NCBI RefSeq assembly: GCF_002902965.1
Contig: NZ_CP026110.1
Location: 1 to 64,000, forward strand
Length of the DNA stretch: 64,000 bases
Direction: 5' to 3'
DNA from: Paraburkholderia hospita
GTDB taxonomy: Bacteria; Pseudomonadota; Gammaproteobacteria; Burkholderiales; Burkholderiaceae
The translations under genes were made by a program, and so were the position numbers. This document shows positions 15,915-25,027 of the stretch, in pieces. Positions within the stretch are counted from its first letter, which is position 1. Each line of letters begins with the position of its first letter. The notes under the pieces are model-generated. The model did not search any database, was not told where the DNA came from, and was given only the letters and a program-made list of their open reading frames with translations.

Positions 15915-16346
15915 GTCTTCGTGCAGCGCATCGTGAGCCGCAACGTGCTGCATCCCAACGTGATCGTCGGTACCCGCCTGCCGGCCTACTGCACCGCGCC
16001 GGGGCTGGCGCTGCTGTCGACGCTGCCCGAGGCCGAAGTCGATGCGCTGCTCGACGCCAGCACGCTGGTCAGGCACACGCCCAGGACCATCGTCGACCGC
16101 CGCAAGATCAAGGAGCGCGTGGCCGTCGCGCACGCGCGCGGCTTCGTGCGCACCGAGGACGAGTACTTTCTCTCCGACATCTCCACGGCCGCGCCGATCA
16201 CCGATGCGCGCGGGCGCGGCATCGGCGCGATCAACGTCGCGGTGTCGCGTGCACGCTGGGAACCGGCGCGCGACGAGCAGCGCTTCGCCGACCTGGTGCG
16301 CAGCACGGCCTTCGCCGTGTCGGCGCCTCGGCGGCACGTCGCCTAG
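15507..16346 (+). CDS. IclR-family transcriptional regulator
   Basis: A 279-residue regulator: winged helix-turn-helix at about residues 28-90 (VQSVEKAMKVLMAF, LTQLDLSAGQRFTFTLTALGYL) and a complete IclR effector domain (about 105-275, with YCTAPGLALLS and APITDARGRGIGAINVAVS). IclR proteins usually control aromatic acid degradation genes. It was probably a neighbour of the enoyl-CoA hydratase gene that is now fused to a second copy of its N-terminus. No clear ribosome site before the chosen ATG. Confidence 0.88.
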   Translation: MATQDRTQAARKKTSGPAAAKPASESTLYVQSVEKAMKVLMAFDGSKRQLSLSEICTLTQLDLSAGQRFTFTLTALGYLNKESESRKYELSPRLLDFTYHYLASSDVVNRATPFLQQLSQMTEEVCNLTVLDGPDIVFVQRIVSRNVLHPNVIVGTRLPAYCTAPGLALLSTLPEAEVDALLDASTLVRHTPRTIVDRRKIKERVAVAHARGFVRTEDEYFLSDISTAAPITDARGRGIGAINVAVSRARWEPARDEQRFADLVRSTAFAVSAPRRHVA

Positions 16347-16373
16347 CAGCGAGGCCCGGGCGGGGCCTGCGAT

Positions 16374-17549
16374 TCAGCGGCCCTTGAAATGCGGCGTGCG
16401 CTTCTCTGCGAAGGCCGCGCGTGCTTCGCGGAAGTCCTCGCTGTCGTCGGCCCGCGCCACCATGGCGTCGAGCTCGGCCCGCCGTTGCGCGACCTGGCCG
16501 GCGAGCACCGCATTCAACTGCGCCTTCGAACCGGCGATCGACAAGGGCGCGGCGGCGGTCATCGGTGCGCCGAAGCGCAAGGCCGCCTCGACGACATCGC
16601 CCTCGGCCACCGCGTCGGCGAAGCCGGTGCGGCCGATCTCGTCGATGCCGAACATCTGGCCGCTGTAGAGCCAGCGCCGCGCGTTGGAAGCGCCGATCAG
16701 CCAGGCCAGGCGCTGCAGCTGGATGGTCGGATAGACCAGGCCCAGCTTCGCGACCGGCACGCCGACGCGCGCCGTCGCGTCGGCCACGCGGAAGTCGCAG
16801 CACATGGCCAGGCTGCAGCCGCCGCCGGCACAGACGCCGCTGATGGCCGCGATCACCGGCAGCGGGGCGCTCTGTACCGCGGCATAGGCCTCCTGGATGC
16901 GCTGGCGGTAGACCTCGGCGTGCGCGGGATCGGCCTTGGCCGCCGCGAAGGCGACGATGTCGTCGCCGGCGCAGAAGTGGCCGCCGCTGCCGGTGAGCAC
17001 CACGAGCCGGACCGAGCGGTCCTGCGCGAAGCGCTCGAAGGCGGCCTTCAGGTCGGTCCAGGCGTCGAAGTCGCAGGCATTGCGCCGCTGCGGGCGGTCG
17101 ATGGTGACGATCGCGGTGCCGTCGCCGCGCTGATCGATGAGGATGTCCGGCCCGTCGAGCACGGTGAGGTTGCAGACCTCCTCCGTCATCTGGCTGAGCT
17201 GCTGCAGAAAGGGCGTGGCGCGGTTCACCACGTCGCTCGACGCCAGGTAATGGTAGGTGAAGTCGAGCAGCCGCGGCGAGAGCTCGTACTTGCGGCTTTC
17301 CGATTCCTTGTTGAGGTAGCCGAGCGCCGTGAGCGTGAAAGTGAAGCGCTGCCCGGCGCTCAGGTCGAGCTGCGTGAGCGTGCAGATCTCGGACAGCGAA
17401 AGCTGGCGCTTGGAGCCGTCGAAGGCCATCAGCACCTTCATCGCCTTCTCGACCGATTGCACGTACAGCGTCGATTCGCTGGCGGGTTTGGCCGCGGCCG
17501 GGCCCGATGTCTTCTTGCGTGCCGCCTGGGTTCGATCTTGGGTGGCCAT
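16374..17549 (-). CDS. IclR N-terminus fused in frame to enoyl-CoA hydratase
   Basis: A 391-residue open frame. Residues 1-136 are identical to the IclR regulator at 15507 (DNA-binding domain included). From residue 137 it is a crotonase-family enoyl-CoA hydratase, almost full length (LIDQRGDGTAIVTIDRPQRRN, then GSGGHFCAGDDI and GVCAGGGCSLAMCCDFRVAD for the oxyanion hole). The joint at 17142 is the edge of the inverted duplication, so this is a recombination product, not a designed fusion. The hydratase may be made from an internal start or as the fusion. It would suit the CoA-ester pathway encoded with tfdA. Confidence 0.85.
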   Translation of the reverse strand: MATQDRTQAARKKTSGPAAAKPASESTLYVQSVEKAMKVLMAFDGSKRQLSLSEICTLTQLDLSAGQRFTFTLTALGYLNKESESRKYELSPRLLDFTYHYLASSDVVNRATPFLQQLSQMTEEVCNLTVLDGPDILIDQRGDGTAIVTIDRPQRRNACDFDAWTDLKAAFERFAQDRSVRLVVLTGSGGHFCAGDDIVAFAAAKADPAHAEVYRQRIQEAYAAVQSAPLPVIAAISGVCAGGGCSLAMCCDFRVADATARVGVPVAKLGLVYPTIQLQRLAWLIGASNARRWLYSGQMFGIDEIGRTGFADAVAEGDVVEAALRFGAPMTAAAPLSIAGSKAQLNAVLAGQVAQRRAELDAMVARADDSEDFREARAAFAEKRTPHFKGR

Positions 17550-17955
17550 GTGCCGTGCTGAGGGGAGCGGGGTTGCATTCGCCTTCGAGGAGGCCCGTTG
17601 CGGGCGCCACGCGGCGGGTGATCTATCTCGATGGTAGTCGTCTTCGCGCTGGCGCCTGACGGCGGCGATGGATGGTCGAGTTGCTTGACGGAGTTCGCGT
17701 TCGAACACGAAATCGTACACGTAGCCAGCCGCGCTATTTCTGTCCTTTCCCGCGTCTTGCGACATCGAGAAATGCGCGAAGCACGGGTACGCGAGAGTCG
17801 GTCAGGTAAGTCAGGCTGACCGGCACCTTGGCGCTCGCATCGGCCATCTCCATCGTCCGGACGAAGGGCCGCCGAATCGCGGCCACCGAGGCCGGGACCA
17901 GCGTGACGCCGGCGCCGGCCGCGACGAGCCCGAGGGCCGCGTTGACATCTTCGAC
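17142..17955 (-). repeat. 814-bp inverted duplication, copy 2
   Basis: Reverse complement of 15101-15914. It provides the C-terminus of the LysR gene at 17734 and the N-terminus of the IclR-hydratase fusion at 17549. Confidence 0.92.
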
Positions 17956-18621
17956 CTCGGCTGCGATTTTTGGCTCCACTCCTTCCGTTCTAAATATGGA
18001 AACTACCTTGTCGGCGAAACTTGGTCGGTCGCCGCGTGGATAAAGAATGAGGGGCACATCGAGTAGGTCTACAACTGCACGGGCACGGGAAACGCGTGTG
18101 TCCCACGGATCGGCAGCGGCGACGTGAAGCGTCTCCGTCCCAATGTTCCAACTCGACACGCCTTCGGTCACCGGATAGAAGCGCCCGAATCCGATGTCCA
18201 CCACCCCTGAAAGAAGAGACTCGAGCTGAGCTTCCTTGGTCATGTGAGACACGGCGACGGTGGCGTCGGGATACGTTGCGAGGAACGTTCTGACGAACGC
18301 CGGAACCGTCTCAAAGACAGGAGTCCCAAAGTAGACGAGCTTCAGCTCACCCGATTCGCCTCTAGCGGCAGCTTGCGATCGCCGCGAAGACCGCTGCACA
18401 AGCGCGAGCAACTGACGCGCGTCATCAAGAAACACCTTTCCGGCGGCGGTGAGTTCGACGCCCCGTGCCGTCCGCTCGAAAAGCTTTGCCCCAATATCGC
18501 GTTCCAAGGCCTGGATCTGACGAGTAAGCGGTGGCTGCGATATGTGCATCCTCTGTGCCGCTGTTCCGAAACCTCCCGCCTCCGCGACCGCGACGAAGTA
18601 TTTCAACTGTCTTATTTCCAT
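17734..18621 (-). CDS. tfdT: Chimeric LysR regulator of the tfdCDEF operon (TfdT-like N-terminus)
   Basis: A 295-residue LysR protein starting MEIRQLKYF and divergent from tfdC, the usual place of the chlorocatechol operon activator. The first ~221 residues differ from TfdR (helix-turn-helix FGTAAQRMHISQPPLTRQI), but from EDVNAALGLVAAG to the end the DNA is the same as tfdR because of the 814-bp duplication. The swap lies in effector subdomain II and the C-terminus, so the protein may be functional with altered effector response. From memory, pJP4 tfdT is interrupted, whereas this one is open. Confidence 0.88.
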   Translation of the reverse strand: MEIRQLKYFVAVAEAGGFGTAAQRMHISQPPLTRQIQALERDIGAKLFERTARGVELTAAGKVFLDDARQLLALVQRSSRRSQAAARGESGELKLVYFGTPVFETVPAFVRTFLATYPDATVAVSHMTKEAQLESLLSGVVDIGFGRFYPVTEGVSSWNIGTETLHVAAADPWDTRVSRARAVVDLLDVPLILYPRGDRPSFADKVVSIFRTEGVEPKIAAEVEDVNAALGLVAAGAGVTLVPASVAAIRRPFVRTMEMADASAKVPVSLTYLTDSRVPVLRAFLDVARRGKGQK

Positions 18622-18695
18622 GTTCCGTCCCGTTGCGCTGCCTGTTACAAGGCGATTGTGAGCAAGCACCTGCGGTCTCGCAACTAGGGAAAGAC

Positions 18696-18710
18696 ATACC
18701 GAAACCGTAT
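18696..18710. promoter_or_regulatory. LysR-type binding site in the tfdT-tfdC intergenic region
   Basis: ATAC-N7-GTAT (ATACCGAAACCGTAT), followed by a GTATTGG...GGTATGG region that could be the activation site. A TATTAT box further down (18756-18761) would be the activator-dependent tfdC promoter. Confidence 0.75.
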
Positions 18711-18816
18711 GGTCTAGGCGGAGAAAAGGTATTGGACGGTATGGGATTGCCGTCTCTATTATGACTGTGCGGGGCAATTGTCGCCCACGTGTTCATGTTT
18801 TCATGACGGAGGCAAA

Positions 18817-19584
18817 GTGAACAAAAGAGTCAAGGATGTTGTCGATGCGATCGTCGCGGCGGTACAGCGGGTGCTCGACCAGAAGGAGGTTACTGAGGCG
18901 GAATACCGAACTGCGGTTCATTACCTCATGCAAGTAGCCGAACAGCGTGAAACCGCTCTTCTTTGCGATGTTTTTTTCAATAGCACCGTGGCTGCGACGA
19001 AGGCTCGTATTAGCGAAGGTTCAACGCCTGCTATCGAGGGACCCTACTATCGCGACGACGCCCCTCTGGTCGATGACCGGCTCAAGACTTACGACACGGA
19101 CGACCACAAGCCTTTGCTTATCCAGGGAACGGTCAAAGCGGTCGACGGGAGCGTTGTCGAGGACGTGACGATTGATGTCTGGCATTCGACGCCCGATGGG
19201 AAGTACAGCGGTTTCCATGACGACATCCCGACTGATTTTTATCGAGGGAAGCTCAGGGTGGGCACCGATGGCAGCTTCCGCGTGCGCACAACGATGCCGG
19301 TGCCGTATCAGATCCCGGATCAGGGTCCCACGGGCGCATTGCTCGAAACCATGGGTGGTCACTCGTGGCGTCCCGCTCATGTACATTTCAAGGTGAAGGC
19401 GCCGGGATATGAAACGTTGACCACGCAGTACTACTTCGAAGGTGGAGATTGGATCACGGACGACTGTTGCAACGGCGTCCAGTCTAGTCTGATTACTCCC
19501 GATATTGTGGAAGAGGGTGTCCGCCTGATGAACATCAACTTCGTTATCGAGCCCGCGCGTGCGCAGGCGGGGGCAAACCCGTGA
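18817..19584 (+). CDS. tfdC: Chlorocatechol 1,2-dioxygenase TfdC
   Basis: A 255-residue intradiol dioxygenase; the GTG at 18817 was chosen because ACGGAGG precedes it and the length matches known TfdC. It opens the ring of 3,5-dichlorocatechol to 2,4-dichloromuconate using non-haem Fe(III). The ligands are the tyrosines of GPYYR and of DFYRGK and the histidines of HSWRPAHVHF. First gene of the tfdCDEF operon, overlapping tfdD by 4 bp. Confidence 0.96.
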   Translation: MNKRVKDVVDAIVAAVQRVLDQKEVTEAEYRTAVHYLMQVAEQRETALLCDVFFNSTVAATKARISEGSTPAIEGPYYRDDAPLVDDRLKTYDTDDHKPLLIQGTVKAVDGSVVEDVTIDVWHSTPDGKYSGFHDDIPTDFYRGKLRVGTDGSFRVRTTMPVPYQIPDQGPTGALLETMGGHSWRPAHVHFKVKAPGYETLTTQYYFEGGDWITDDCCNGVQSSLITPDIVEEGVRLMNINFVIEPARAQAGANP

Positions 19585-20693
19585 AGATTGACGCGATTGA
19601 AGCAGTGATCGTGGATGTGCCGACCAAGCGGCCGATCCAGATGTCGATCACTACCGTGCACCAGCAGAGCTACGTTATCGTCCGGGTGTATTCGGAGGGG
19701 CTCGTTGGTGTCGGCGAGGGTGGAAGCGTTGGTGGTCCCGTCTGGAGCGCAGAGTGTGCGGAGACGATCAAGATCATCGTGGAACGGTATCTCGCGCCCC
19801 ACCTCCTCGGAACTGATGCGTTCAACGTTTCAGGTGCACTGCAAACCATGGCGCGTGCCGTCACCGGAAACGCCTCTGCAAAGGCTGCGGTCGAGATGGC
19901 GTTACTGGATCTCAAAGCTCGAGCGTTAGGCGTATCGATCGCCGAGTTACTTGGCGGGCCGTTGCGCAGTGCGATTCCGATTGCCTGGACATTGGCGAGC
20001 GGAGATACGAAACGCGATCTCGATTCTGCCGTCGAGATGATTGAAAGACGACGACACAATCGCTTCAAAGTCAAGCTTGGCTTCCGGTCGCCCCAAGACG
20101 ATCTCATCCATATGGAGGCTTTGTCAAATAGTCTCGGATCGAAGGCCTACCTTCGCGTTGACGTGAATCAGGCTTGGGACGAGCAAGTGGCGTCCGTCTA
20201 CATTCCTGAACTGGAGGCGCTTGGCGTGGAACTCATCGAACAGCCGGTCGGCCGCGAAAATACGCAAGCGTTGAGGCGGCTCTCCGACAACAACCGCGTG
20301 GCCATCATGGCCGATGAGAGCCTGAGTACGTTGGCCTCGGCATTCGATCTCGCGCGCGACCGAAGTGTGGATGTCTTTTCGCTGAAGCTTTGCAACATGG
20401 GAGGGGTCTCGGCGACGCAAAAGATAGCAGCGGTCGCGGAAGCAAGCGGGATTGCATCGTATGGCGGAACAATGCTTGACTCGACGATCGGCACATCGGT
20501 TGCACTTCAGCTCTATTCTACGGTTCCATCGCTTCCGTTCGGTTGCGAACTGATCGGTCCCTTCGTGTTGGCAGACACGCTGAGCCACGAGCCACTCGAG
20601 ATCCGGGATTACGAACTGCAGGTTCCCACTGGCGTAGGTCACGGCATGACGCTTGACGAGGACAAGGTGCGCCAATACGCACGCGTCAGCTAG
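19581..20693 (+). CDS. tfdD: Chloromuconate cycloisomerase TfdD
   Basis: A 370-residue enzyme of the enolase superfamily (muconate-lactonising group) with a GTG start. The catalytic lysine pair is in FKVKLG, the metal ligands are the Asp of RVDVNQAW, the Glu of ELIEQPVG and the Asp/Glu of MADESLS. It converts dichloromuconate to a chlorodienelactone with loss of chloride. The overlap with tfdC indicates coupled translation. Confidence 0.96.
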   Translation: MKIDAIEAVIVDVPTKRPIQMSITTVHQQSYVIVRVYSEGLVGVGEGGSVGGPVWSAECAETIKIIVERYLAPHLLGTDAFNVSGALQTMARAVTGNASAKAAVEMALLDLKARALGVSIAELLGGPLRSAIPIAWTLASGDTKRDLDSAVEMIERRRHNRFKVKLGFRSPQDDLIHMEALSNSLGSKAYLRVDVNQAWDEQVASVYIPELEALGVELIEQPVGRENTQALRRLSDNNRVAIMADESLSTLASAFDLARDRSVDVFSLKLCNMGGVSATQKIAAVAEASGIASYGGTMLDSTIGTSVALQLYSTVPSLPFGCELIGPFVLADTLSHEPLEIRDYELQVPTGVGHGMTLDEDKVRQYARVS

Positions 20694-20767
20694 GCAAAAC
20701 GCGCAGCGCAGGCCGCGGCTGTGGATCGCCTCGAATGCAACTGCGCATGTGTAACTGGAGACTAAAT

Positions 20768-21472
20768 ATGTTATCAGACGGCGTTGAGATCACGTCGCGC
20801 TCGGGTGGTCGCTTTGGTGCCTACCTCGGAAAGCCGACGACGGACTCCGCACCCATCGTCGTGATCGCGCAGGAGATTTTCGGGATCACGCCTTTCATAA
20901 GAGAAACCGTGGAATGGCTCGTTGGTGCGGGCTTTGGTTGCGTGTGTCCGGATCTGTACTGGAGACAGGCGCCGAATATCGAGCTTGATGCAAACGTACC
21001 ATCGGAACGGGAACAGGCGCTTGCGTTGTTTCGCGACTTTGACATGGAGGCAGGAGTCAATGACCTTTCATGCGCCATTGAATACGCTCGTGCGCTCCCT
21101 TTCTCGAACGGTCGTGTCGCTGTAGTCGGGTACTGCCTGGGAGGTGCGCTGGCGTTTGATGTGGCGGCGCGATCATTGGCCGATTGCTCAATCGGCTATT
21201 ACGGCGTGGGACTTGAAAAAAAGGTCTCACTGGTGCCAGCTATTACACGACCGGCGATGTTCCACATGGGTACCAAAGATCACTATGTCACAGAAGAGGC
21301 CCGTAGCATTCTCGAAGAGCATTTCGGTCGAAACAAAAATCTGAGTCTGCACTGGTATCCAGTGGGGCATTCATTTGCACGGTCATCCAGCCCAAATTTC
21401 GATCAGGCGGCGACAACTGTGGCCAATGCTCGGACGCTCGAACTGCTTGCAATGTTGAAGGACCCTTCATGA
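20768..21472 (+). CDS. tfdE: Dienelactone hydrolase TfdE
   Basis: A 234-residue alpha/beta hydrolase; the ATG at 20768 follows a GGAGA site and gives the usual length. The nucleophile cysteine is in VVGYCLGG, the acid in MGTKDHYV and the histidine in PVGHSFAR; the glutamate of AQEIFG is also conserved. It hydrolyses the dienelactone to chloromaleylacetate. Overlaps tfdF by 4 bp. Confidence 0.96.
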   Translation: MLSDGVEITSRSGGRFGAYLGKPTTDSAPIVVIAQEIFGITPFIRETVEWLVGAGFGCVCPDLYWRQAPNIELDANVPSEREQALALFRDFDMEAGVNDLSCAIEYARALPFSNGRVAVVGYCLGGALAFDVAARSLADCSIGYYGVGLEKKVSLVPAITRPAMFHMGTKDHYVTEEARSILEEHFGRNKNLSLHWYPVGHSFARSSSPNFDQAATTVANARTLELLAMLKDPS

Positions 21473-22533
21473 AGAAGTTCACGCTTGACTACCTGAGCCC
21501 GAGGGTCGTCTTCGGGGCGGGCACTGCTTCTGCATTGCCAGATGAAATAGGACGCCTTGGCGCACGCCGGCCCTTGGTATTAAGCAGCCCGGAACAACGC
21601 GAGTTAGCGAAGGATATCGTCCGTCCGATAGGTGACAGGGTAGCTGGATATTTCGATGGCGCGACGATGCATGTTCCCGTCGACGTCATCCAGAAAGCCG
21701 AGCGGGCTTTTAACGATACTGACGCCGACTCAATCATCGCGATCGGGGGAGGATCGACCACCGGACTCGCAAAAATCCTTTCGATGAACCTTGACGTCCC
21801 AAGTCTGGTTATACCAACGACCTATGCCGGTAGTGAAATGACTACCATTTGGGGTGTCACGGAAGGCGGAATGAAGAGGACCGGCCGCGACCCCAAGGTG
21901 CTACCGAAGACCGTGATTTATGATCCATTGCTCACGGTCGATTTGCCGCTTGCTATCTCGGTGACGAGCGCCTTGAATGCGATCGCTCACGCCGCAGAAG
22001 GTCTGTACTCGGCCGACCTCAATCCCGTTCTCGAGACCATGTGTAAGCAGGGCATATGCGCCTTGTTCGATGCAATCCCGCGCCTGGTGGCAAAGCCGAC
22101 TGACGCCGAAGCGCGTACGGATGCCCTTTTTGGGGCATGGATGTGTGGCACTGCACTGTGCCACTTGGGCATGGGGCTACATCACAAACTCTGCCACACG
22201 CTTGGGGGAACCCTTAATCTTCCCCACGCGGAGACACATGCAATCGTACTACCACACGCACTGGCATACAATCTGCCGTACGCCGCGCCAGCTGAGCGAC
22301 TGCTTCAGGAAGTCGCCGGCAGTAGTGACGTCCCGAGCGCGCTATATGATCTCGCCAGAAATGCTGGAGCACCACTCAGTCTCGCCGAAATCGGTATGCG
22401 GCCTGAAGATATTCCGAGGGTACGCGACCTCGCGCTAAGGGACCAATATCCGAATCCGCGTCCGCTGGAATCGGACGCATTGGAAACATTGTTAGTCAAT
22501 GCGTTTCGTGGGCGAAGACCGGATTTCAAATAA
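21469..22533 (+). CDS. tfdF: Maleylacetate reductase TfdF
   Basis: A 354-residue enzyme related to iron-containing alcohol dehydrogenases. The nucleotide-binding GGGSTTGLAK is near residue 94, and histidines in MGLHHKLCHTLGG near residue 230 are typical of the active site. It reduces (chloro)maleylacetate to 3-oxoadipate with NADH and also removes a second chlorine. Last gene of the operon before a remnant-filled gap. Confidence 0.96.
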   Translation: MKKFTLDYLSPRVVFGAGTASALPDEIGRLGARRPLVLSSPEQRELAKDIVRPIGDRVAGYFDGATMHVPVDVIQKAERAFNDTDADSIIAIGGGSTTGLAKILSMNLDVPSLVIPTTYAGSEMTTIWGVTEGGMKRTGRDPKVLPKTVIYDPLLTVDLPLAISVTSALNAIAHAAEGLYSADLNPVLETMCKQGICALFDAIPRLVAKPTDAEARTDALFGAWMCGTALCHLGMGLHHKLCHTLGGTLNLPHAETHAIVLPHALAYNLPYAAPAERLLQEVAGSSDVPSALYDLARNAGAPLSLAEIGMRPEDIPRVRDLALRDQYPNPRPLESDALETLLVNAFRGRRPDFK

Positions 22534-22877
22534 TGTGACCTGCACTCCGCGTTTAGTACGGTAGCGGTGAAGAGCCCGTTCCAAAGTCGACATCGGGTCT
22601 TCAAGCTAAAGCGAAGCACATGAATTTGCATCCACTGTTCCTTGTGGAGCATCGCCAGCCTTCGCGCGAAAAAGGCCGACTGTACTGGAGGTGGCTCGGA
22701 TTTTCTTTGCGCGAAGTGGCTCATTTTTACTTTGCGCGCAACAAAGGCTCTTCAGCCTTACTATTCATCGCGCGTTAAAGACGGTGAAGTTTAAAAAATC
22801 GACTTGGCCGAACGCGAGATGAACAATCCCTGTTTCTTCTCACAAAGAGAGAGACATAACAATTGACGGAGGAAGAC
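22534..22877. other. tfdF-tfdB spacer with insertion-sequence remnant
   Basis: A 344-bp stretch without a credible gene. It includes an IS21-type end remnant at about 22661-22747 and the GGAGGA ribosome site of tfdB. Elsewhere tfdB usually lies much closer to tfdF. Confidence 0.6.
22661..22747 (-). mobile_element. Possible IS21-family end remnant
   Basis: Read on the reverse strand it starts TGTTGCGCGCAAAGTAAAAA and has two copies of a GCGCAAAG...GAGCCAC motif about 22 bp apart. This is the pattern of IS21-family ends, which carry repeated transposase-binding sites. No transposase genes remain. Confidence 0.5.
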
Positions 22878-24674
22878 ATGGCATTGACGATCGAAACCGA
22901 CGTGCTGGTCGTTGGCACCGGGCCGGCGGGCGCTTCGGCGGGGGCACTGCTTGCGCGATACGGTGTCAGGACGATGCTCATTAACAAGTACAACTGGACG
23001 GCTCCGACGCCGCGTGCCCACATCACCAACCAACGCACAATGGAGATCCTGCGTGATCTCGGTCTCGAAGCTGAAGCCCGCCTCTACGCCGCGCCGAATG
23101 ACCTAATGGGCGAGAACACCATCTGCGCCTCGTTGGCCGGCGAGGAGTTCGGTCGGATTCGCACCTGGGGGACGGATGTTCGCCGGCGCGCCGATTACGA
23201 CGAATGTTCGCCGACCTCCATGTGCGACCTGCCACAGAACTATCTCGAGCCGATTCTCGTCAAGTCGGCCGCACTCGACGGCTGCAAGGTGCGCTTCGAC
23301 ACAGAGTATCTTGGACACGAACAGGATGCTGACGGCGTGTCGTCGCGCTTGCGCGATCGTCTGAATGGCGAAGAGTTTACCGTCCGGTCGAAATATCTGA
23401 TCGGCGCCGACGGCGCCAACAGCCGCGTCGTGTCAGACCTGGACCTGCCGCTCGAAGGTACCATGGGCAAGTCCGGTTCCATCAACTTGCTGTTCGAGGC
23501 TGATCTCGACCGCTACGTCGCGCATCGTCCATCGGTCCTTTACTGGGTCATCCAGCCCGGCTCCGATATCGGCGGTCTCGGCATCGGCGTGGTGCGCATG
23601 GTCCGGCCGTGGAACAAATGGCTGGCGATCTGGGGGTACGACGTCGAGCAGGGCCCGCCGGAGATCTCGGAATCCTTCGCCCGCCGCATCGTCCACAATC
23701 TGATCGGCGATGACAGCGTGCCGCTGAAAATTGAGGGCATCTCGACCTGGACGGTCAACGACATGTACGCGACCCGGTTGCAGCAAGGACGGGTCTTCTG
23801 CGCCGGCGACGCGGTCCACCGGCATCCGCCGACCAACGGACTCGGCTCAAACACCTCCATCCAGGACAGCTTCAATCTCGCCTGGAAGATCGCCATGGTG
23901 CTGAACGGCACGGCCGACGAGAGCCTGCTGGACACCTACACGATCGAGCGGGCGCCGATCGCGAAGCAGGTGGTCTGCAGGGCGAACAAGTCGCTTGAGG
24001 ATTTCCCGCCGATCGCGATGGCTCTGGGGTTGCCGCAGGCCAAGAGCGCCGACGAGATGAAGAGCAACATGGCTCGCCGCAAGGAACCTGGGCCCGAGGC
24101 GCAAGCGCAGCGCACGCGGTTACGCGAGGCCATCGCCGGGACCAATTACGTTTACAACGCCCACGGCGTCGAAATGAATCAGCGTTACGACAGTCCCGCG
24201 ATCGTGGCAGACAATTCGCCGGACGAAGTCTTCCGCGACGTCGAGCTCTATCACCAGGCGTCGACGCGGCCTGGAGCGCCCATGCCGCATGTCTGGGTCT
24301 ATGCGAGTGGTGATGGACACCGTATCTCAACAAAGGATCTCTGCGGGAAGGGCAACTTCACTCTCTTTACCGGGATTGGCGGCGCAGCCTGGCAGGATGC
24401 CGCGGCGGCCGTGAGCCGGCAACTCGGGGTGGCAGTGACGGTGCGCATCATTGGGCCTGGCCAGGCCTACGAGGATCATTACGGCGACTTCGCGAGAATT
24501 TCCGAGATCATCGACACCGGCGCCATCCTGGTGCGGCCGGATTTCCACGTCGCCTATCGGGCGACGTCCTTGCCGGCCGATGCGGCAGGCGACCTCGTGT
24601 CCGCCATGAGGCGGATCCTCGGACGCCAGTCAGAGAGGTCGAGCGCGCTGCGCGTTACGTCTCGAGCTATATAA
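22878..24674 (+). CDS. tfdB: 2,4-dichlorophenol hydroxylase TfdB
   Basis: A 598-residue FAD-dependent phenol monooxygenase, the usual length; ATG at 22878 behind GGAGGA. The FAD-binding VVGTGPAGASAG is at about residues 11-22 and the second flavin motif GRVFCAGDAVHRHPP near residue 305. It oxidises 2,4-dichlorophenol with NADPH and O2 to 3,5-dichlorocatechol, linking TfdA to TfdC. Confidence 0.96.
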   Translation: MALTIETDVLVVGTGPAGASAGALLARYGVRTMLINKYNWTAPTPRAHITNQRTMEILRDLGLEAEARLYAAPNDLMGENTICASLAGEEFGRIRTWGTDVRRRADYDECSPTSMCDLPQNYLEPILVKSAALDGCKVRFDTEYLGHEQDADGVSSRLRDRLNGEEFTVRSKYLIGADGANSRVVSDLDLPLEGTMGKSGSINLLFEADLDRYVAHRPSVLYWVIQPGSDIGGLGIGVVRMVRPWNKWLAIWGYDVEQGPPEISESFARRIVHNLIGDDSVPLKIEGISTWTVNDMYATRLQQGRVFCAGDAVHRHPPTNGLGSNTSIQDSFNLAWKIAMVLNGTADESLLDTYTIERAPIAKQVVCRANKSLEDFPPIAMALGLPQAKSADEMKSNMARRKEPGPEAQAQRTRLREAIAGTNYVYNAHGVEMNQRYDSPAIVADNSPDEVFRDVELYHQASTRPGAPMPHVWVYASGDGHRISTKDLCGKGNFTLFTGIGGAAWQDAAAAVSRQLGVAVTVRIIGPGQAYEDHYGDFARISEIIDTGAILVRPDFHVAYRATSLPADAAGDLVSAMRRILGRQSERSSALRVTSRAI

Positions 24675-24695
24675 GGAGTGGCGTCGCGATCTATT

Positions 24696-24722
24696 CGAGG
24701 TGAGACGGAAGCGCTCACCTCG
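24696..24722 (+). terminator. Hairpin after tfdB
   Basis: CGAGGTGAG and CTCACCTCG form a 9-bp stem with a 9-nt loop, 22 bp after tfdB. There is no T-run, so a role in termination or message stability is only possible. Confidence 0.4.
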
Positions 24723-25027
24723 GGTTGCGGGAGGGGAAGCGTGATCTTGCGCAGCGTGAGATGGCGTGTGGCGACGCGGGAAGGTTGTCGCGCGATTAAG
24801 GCAAGGCGGTGCGCAACGACGTGACGTGTTTTCTGGACCGGACGTAACTGCAGATCATCTAATTTGGGAAGTTCGTACCGGTGTCGACCGCCTTGCTGAT
24901 GATGCTATTAAGCACGTGAGCAGACGACGGGCCGGTGCAGCCAACGTTGAAAAAAGAGCGCTTGATTGCAATGTCGACGACACGATCTACATTACTGTCA
25001 TTTGAATGACCGCTTGCTCGTGCGGAT
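24723..25027. other. Region after tfdB without a clear gene
   Basis: Short open frames exist on both strands, but none has a convincing ribosome site or recognised family. The reverse-strand frame ending near 24859 could be a protein fragment. I regard the stretch as decayed DNA between insertion remnants. Confidence 0.4.

Noticed and set aside
24766..25005. A 79-codon forward frame after tfdB
   Set aside because: No ribosome site or family, and it lies in DNA between insertion remnants.
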